A stretch of DNA of 64,000 nt, taken from the NCBI GenBank assembly GCA_932294295.1, contig OW028573.1:59435829-59499828 (forward strand). Direction: 5' to 3'. The DNA comes from Alitta virens (Eukaryota > Annelida > Polychaeta > Phyllodocida > Nereididae). The position numbers were made by a program, and so were the translations under genes. This document shows positions 58,837 through 64,000 of the stretch, piece after piece (positions within the stretch are counted from its first letter, which is position 1; each line of letters begins with the position of its first letter). The notes under the pieces are model-generated. The model was not told the origin of the DNA and searched no databases. It saw only the letters and a list, made by a program, of their open reading frames with translations.

Positions 58837-60251
58837 CTCTGGCTAAAAGGCTGGGTTCAGGCCCTATATTGAGGGAGGCTCCCATTGAATGTTGGACTGG
58901 AGTTCACCTTGGCCAGTTTTGGTCCAGAGTGAATGCAGTTCATCAGAACACTGTTGCCTGCTACTTACCAGCTAAATTGAAGGCTAAAACGGTGCATTTA
59001 TTGGTGGATTCTGGTGCACAAGTTTGTTTGTTAAATAAGCAAATTTTGAGAAAAATTTCAGCGGGTTTTATGTATCAAATCAGACCTGCTACTGAAAGGA
59101 TCTCTGCAGTGAATGGAAATACTATTTCGTTTGTATGGTAGAGTGACATTACCTTTCTTTTTGAGCAGGATCCCCTATGAATGTGAATTTTTGATTGCTA
59201 ACATGGCCTGCTGGGCATGGAATTCCTCACAAAATTTGAGGCAACCTTATATTGCACTACAGGGATGGTGCAATTGGGCATGCAACAATTGCATTGTTTG
59301 CCATATCGCCCCTCCACAGTGGGGCAGGGCTGTGGTATAACAAGATATGTGGCTTCAGCCACCACAAATTTCTTTGGTGACTACCCAGTTGCAGGGTAGA
59401 AATATATGGGGATGGGGAAATGCCCTGCTCGAACCCTTGCTGTTTGTTTGTGCTCTAGAGCATGTCTTCATACCCAGGGGAGTGGTAAGCACTAACCAGT
59501 CTACACTCCTCATACAGGTTATGAATCCTGACAATGAGGCGATATTATTATCAAGGGGATCGATTCTAGCCGATTTGGAGCCAGTTAAAATATTGGACAG
59601 TTGTGCCACGGCCACAGCTGAGGATGGGCCTAGTGTGCTGCCCGAGCACCTACAGAGGTTGGTGGAGGCAGCACCTCATCATTGGCCTCATCAGTCAGAT
59701 TTGTTGACTGACGTGTTGATGAAATTTGAGCATTGCTTTGAGGGGGGCCTGGGTAGGACCACACTGACTAATTACGATATTGACACACAAGGTCATAGAC
59801 CTTTTAAAAAAAAACCTTGGTCTAGCCCCCCAGTCGTCAAAAAGGACTTGACCGTTTTTGTGTTGACTATAGAAAACTGAACGCACTGTCTAAAAAGGAC
59901 TGTTTCCCATTACCCAGGATTAATGATTGCCTGGATGCTTTGGCAGGTGCTGAGTGGTTTTGTACCCTGGATCTGTCTTCAGGATACTGGGAAATAGCCA
60001 TGAATCCTGCAGATAAAGAAAAAACTGCTTTCACAGCCACTAGGGGGCATTACTAATTTGCGGTAATGCACTATGGGGTTACAAATGGTCCAGCCACTAT
60101 GGAAAGACTCATGGAATAAGTCTTAGGTGGCCTGGATTTGTCAACTTGCTTGTGTTACATGGATGACATAATTGTCAGAGGTGCTGCTTTTGAACAGACT
60201 CTGTCCAATCTGGTTGCTGTATTAAAAAGGATTGAGACTGGTCTGAGACTA
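58837..60251 (+). pseudogene. Ty3/gypsy pol remnant: protease and reverse transcriptase (first part)
   Basis: A retropepsin motif (LLVDSGAQVCLLN) begins only about 160 bp after the primer binding site, so gag is essentially missing. Frames then shift repeatedly (about 59140, 59200-59350) through the protease-RT linker and a RT N-terminus with LGRTTLTNYDIDTQGHRPFK. A further shift near 59860 enters the RT palm: LDLSSGYWEIAMNP, then the catalytic YMDD at about 60157-60168. Stops interrupt it at about 60055 and 60118. The copy is not functional. It is cut at 60251 by a 905-bp DNA element and continues at 61157. Confidence 0.85.
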
Positions 60252-61156
60252 AAGCCCCTGTCACACTAGGCGATTTAGCCGTAGTGAACCCGTAGTATTA
60301 CGCAATTGTTACGCAACGTGCTACCCGGCTCCAACCCGGCGGCTACCAAACGGCGACCTGTGGATACCCGGCGATACCCGCCAAGCCCCCGTGGGACCCG
60401 TGGCCAAGCCAGGAGTTTCGGGCCTGGTAGCCGGTTGTGCCACGCTTGCATGGCGGGTGACCCGTAGAAGCCGGCGGGTGACCCGTAGAAGCCGGCGGTT
60501 TATCTGTTACCCGTAGTAAACCCGGCGGCTTGTTGAGGGGTTCTACGGGTTACCCGGCGGCTTCAAAGGGTAACCCGGCGGCTTCCACGGGTAAACCCGC
60601 CGGCTTCCGCGGGTGACTCGCCGACTGCTACCAGCGTCAGCAAAGGCAGTGAGGGGGGTTGTATACATTTTAAAAGACTGCTGCTCCCCTAATATTAGTC
60701 CGATTTTCCTCAAATAAAGACTGAACCTAGCTACCTTCTCAGACGAATAACTCGCTTAATATTTGGTATATTTTCGATCCAAAAACACATATGGAATCAG
60801 TATAAACTATACTACAATTCAGTCTTTATTTGACGAAAATCGGACATATATGAGTTACTCTTACTACCCACCGGCTTACTCCTACAACTCGGCGAGTCAC
60901 CCGTAAAACCTGCCGAGTCACCCTTAGAACCCGCTGAGTCACCCGTAGAACCCGCCGAGTCACCCGTAGAACCCGACGGGTAACTGTAGAACCTGGCGGG
61001 TAACCCGTAGAACCCAACGGGTAACCCGTCGGGTGATGCCCCGCCCCGTTTTGCCGCCAGAATCTGTCGCCAACCTGGCGAAAAAAGTTTTTACATAACC
61101 GTTACGTCACTCTATGGGTTCACTACGGCTAAAACAGCCTAATGTGACAGGGGCTT
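60252..61156. mobile_element. 905-bp nonautonomous element of the foldback family
   Basis: Ends AAGCCCCTGTCACACTAGGC and, reversed, AAGCCCCTGTCACATTAGGC. Inside are GTAGTGAACCCGTAGTATTA and its inverted counterpart, then GC-rich 20-21-bp units (ACCCGTAGAAGCCGGCGG and inverted forms). The core has TAATATTAGTCCGATTTTCC and AACTCGCTTAATATTTGG, as in the element at 36344-39547. It is flanked by TA on both sides. Taking out the element and one TA leaves a continuous gypsy reading frame, so its borders and 2-bp target duplication are well defined. No coding capacity. Confidence 0.9.
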
Positions 61157-61287
61157 TAAACCCAATACAATTTGAATTGTTCCAACAAGAGGTCTTCTTT
61201 CTCGGACATGTTATTTGTCCGGAGGGGGTAAAGCATGATCGTGCCAAGATATAGGCAGTGCAAAGGTGGCCTGCCCCAATAGTCTAG
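61157..61287 (+). pseudogene. Ty3/gypsy pol remnant (second part)
   Basis: Continues the RT after the inserted element with FQQEVFFLGHVICPEGVKHD and, after a stop, a decayed AVQRWPAP motif (the conserved region just before the thumb). Similarity ends abruptly near 61287, where a different sequence starts, so the 3' part of the element and its 3' LTR are lost here. Confidence 0.8.
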
Positions 61288-61947
61288 TAGGAGCGGGGGG
61301 TTCTGGTGCACCCCCCGGAAATAAACTTTTCGTTGGTTGTACTAGATGGCAAAAATTGTGTAGAAAATGATAAGCCTTGTTAAAAAGTCGAAAAAAATGT
61401 CCCACGTATGTTTTATATGCAAATTAGTGCGGCCATTATGGAAAAATCTTATTTTCGCAATATCTCAGCAAGTATGGCACTTAGGTTCAAAATTAAAGTG
61501 TCTACACCCATGTTTTGAGGGTCAAAGAATACAATAGGACTATTGCAAAAGTTATAAAGTTTATTCTTTTAATAGTTAAGCCATATTCATATTTACCTCC
61601 CATATTACACTGATATTACTCGTTAAAAGTGATATTTTACTTAATTAATAACTTTTTTTTCAAGTAGGTGACAATGTGCATATTGATAATAAATTTTGTA
61701 TGTAGAATCACCCTTGATGTTACAATTTTGATTTAGTCTCTCGCTATGCAATTTCACGTAATAAGCTTAAATATGTCAAATGTTTCATGAAGTATTTTGA
61801 ATCCATTTCGTTATGTGTAATTTGTTATTTCTTTCCCGTACCAGGTGAAAAAATTGTGTGTGGTGGCAGAATAACTTGGGTGGAAGATAATGTTTACAGT
61901 TAACTTTGGTGGTGGAAAATTATGGTGGTAGAAATATTCATTGCGCC
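61288..61947. other. Noncoding 5' flank of the following open frame
   Basis: Begins with GGAGCGGGGGGTTC and CACCCCCCGG (a G6/C6 inverted pair) and then turns AT-rich. It may be the 5' end of the element or gene encoding the next frame; no splice signal or promoter was secured. Confidence 0.35.
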
Positions 61948-64000
61948 ATGCCCAAAAGAAAATGTACAAGTGTAGTGTCTGCAACTTCAGAACAAGCCCC
62001 ATGTACATGTATACTCCATATAGCATCTTTAAAAGATCATGGCCAATTTACAAACTTTGCTAATGTCAAAGGATCAGCTGAAGAAAAACTACAGCAGCTT
62101 ATTGATATTAGGAATCGGCGTCTTCAACAAAAGTGCTTATCGTATGCAATCAGTATATGACCTTATCCCTGAGACTCTTCCTGAAAATTTGGAAAGTAGT
62201 GGATACCATCGACAGTGTTACCAGCGTTTCACAGCTAATTTGCATCTGTTAGAAGATGATACTTTTTCAGCTTCAGTTTCACACAGGCATCATTCACCCA
62301 GGAAACAATCTTCAGCTTTCTCTACAGGGCCTATTTTCCCACCTGAATGTATTTTTTGCGGGAAAATTTAAATCAAGGATGCCAACAGAAAAACAGAGCG
62401 ACCTGAGCTATTTTCTTCATTTAAGAACAAGCCAAATGGATTGGAGCAAATTGAATTGCGGGCTGAGAAAATGGGGCTTCATGAACTTCATCGACAGGTG
62501 AAAAATAAAGATCTCTTTGCTTGTGAAGCCAAACACCATCCTTCATGTTTTAAATCTTTCCGCACGGCTTATGCAAACTACGAGCGAAGCATTCAGAGGA
62601 CTCAGTTGCATCAAGACACTGAACAAGCTCGTTTATTAGCTGCTCATGAAAAGACATTTACTGAAGTTGTTGCCTACATTAAATCCCATGTTGTTGAAAA
62701 TAATCAGGTTGGAAAACTGTCATCGTTGCGCTTGATGTACATTGAACAACTGGCAAGAAATGGCTATGAAAAGGAGAACTATCGGTCTGAGAAACTTCTT
62801 CGTCGTATGGAGCAGGACCCATTGAAAGAACAAGTCCAATTTGTGAAAGTTGATCAGGGAAAGGCTAATGCTTTTCCATTCTGGCTTGTATGTAGCATTG
62901 AGATAACAGTCACAGAGGCTCTGGGCAGGGCCTACATGCTGGGAAGCACTGACAGATATCAAGAAGTTGCAAACCTGCTTCGTTGCAGCATGCTGGAAGC
63001 ATTCAAAAATGAAAAACAGATTCCCTGGCCCTTTACAGCCGATGATATGTTATTACATGCTGAAGATATTCTCCCTGCAGACCTTATTAGGTTTCTTGGC
63101 ATGCTCCTGACAGGAAAAGAAAATCTGGAACTGAACATGAGAATGAAGAGACTGATATTTTCCATTGGGCAAGACATTTGCCATGCAGTTTCAGAAGGGA
63201 AATGGAAATTACCAAAGCAAATTTTGCTTTGCATCACAGTGAGACATTTGTTTCGCAGTAAGCTGCTCACAAAGATACTGCACAGGCTTGATCACTCTGA
63301 GAGCTATGATTTTGAATTGGAGTTGGAAACTGGGCTGGCTAAAGCTTTGGATGAAGCTTCATCCTTTCTGACACCACAGATCATAACTGGGGAAGGAAAT
63401 TTGGTGTTCCATTGTGAGTGGGACAATTTAAATAAAATCACAACCAATGTACATGGAAATAACATTGTAAACAGTGCTGGGGGAATCATGGTGCAAGAGG
63501 TGAAAGCAGGATTTGAAAATTCCAATGACCGGAAACTGCCAATTGTTCCTAAGACAAAGCAACGTAGTCTACAAGTTGAAACTCCTGAAACATTAACACC
63601 ATTACACTTTAATCGTGTAGGACCAAACTTTCCAGAGGGATCCTCCTTCACTCCGCCAGATGAAAATGACCAAGCATTTGAGCAGAATATAACAGTCTAC
63701 TACATTTGGTTTTTCAGTAGATATATTGGCAGTAATGGTAAACAGCCTGTACCTGGTCTCGAAGGATTCACTTCAGCAACCGGGATTCCACCACAGAGAA
63801 AGACAACAGTAGACTATTTCATGCCTATACATCAGCCAATCGCTGAGAATGCAGTAGTTTATGAACTATTGAAAAGATCTGAAGCAGCAACCTCAGAAGT
63901 GGGACAGAAATTTGTGTTAAACACCTTTGACTTGGGTGTTACAATGAAAGCTCTGCCTATAATTTGGAGATGGCCAGAAGAATTTGCAAATCATGCGCTT
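61948..64000 (+). pseudogene. Uncharacterised cysteine/histidine-motif protein, interrupted, runs off the window
   Basis: An ATG at 61948 opens MPKRKCTSVVSATSEQ. The frame shifts by one base between about 62100 and 62160, where the second frame gives YDLIPETLPENLESSGYHRQ. A TAA at 62369-62371 follows CIFCGKI, and the same frame then stays open for 543 codons to position 64000, the longest open frame in the window. Two CxxC...HxxxC-like clusters (CTCILH / YHRQCYQRF and CIFCGK / CEAKHHPSCFKSF) suggest two N-terminal zinc-binding units. The rest is helical and ends with TFDLGVTMKALPIIW. From memory it resembles large uncharacterised proteins present in many near-identical copies in cnidarian, mollusc and other invertebrate genomes, possibly transposon-borne. 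The two lesions make this copy a probable pseudogene unless they are sequencing errors or introns. Confidence 0.7.

Overview
This is metazoan nuclear DNA: AT-rich, with spliced exons, long introns and many interspersed retrotransposons, SINEs and MITE-like elements. There are no bacterial operons, ribosome binding sites or compact gene runs, and most short open frames are chance. A tRNA-derived SINE, an I/Nimb-type LINE, a Penelope-like fragment, Ty3/gypsy remnants and large foldback DNA elements fit a marine invertebrate (for example a lophotrochozoan, hemichordate or cephalochordate). The sequence alone does not fix the species.

Host gene. The best supported gene is on the minus strand and encodes a TIR-domain protein. 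Three consecutive exons (5670-6251, 1711-1829, 1-80) have canonical GT/AG borders and compatible phases; the gene continues beyond position 1. Two exon-like segments further upstream (43964-44055 and 52510-52681, both minus) each end in a phase that could join the TIR exon, so much of 6252-52509 may be intron. A weaker exon-like segment lies at 47628-47783.

Layout. 1-6251: TIR exons and their introns, with an old SINE. 6252-36139: noncoding sequence with a SINE nested inside another SINE (7860-8216), a 5'-truncated SINE (20692-20783), inverted and tandem repeats, two MITE-like elements (26583-27407, 27499-28112) and patches rich in homeodomain core motifs that look like regulatory DNA. 36154-39547: a SINE abutting a 3.2-kb near-palindromic foldback element with GC-rich 20-21-bp subterminal repeats. 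39548-53529: noncoding DNA, a second MITE copy, a second-family SINE and the candidate upstream exons. 53530-64000: a pile of mobile elements. It holds a 3.2-kb terminal-inverted-repeat element with an 8-9-bp target duplication, inside which lie a LINE 3' end (itself interrupted by a gypsy fragment) and a GIY-YIG fragment. It also holds a gypsy copy with an LTR-like end, primer binding site, protease and reverse transcriptase remnants, split by a 905-bp relative of the foldback element. The window ends in a long open frame (62372 to the edge) for an uncharacterised cysteine/histidine-motif protein, interrupted upstream by a frameshift and a stop.

The elements give a relative order of events: gypsy copy, then the 905-bp element into it; LINE, then a gypsy fragment into it; foldback element, then a SINE at its edge. 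The most novel item is the foldback family with GC-rich subterminal arrays (36344-39547 and 60252-61156). No transposase was found in either copy.
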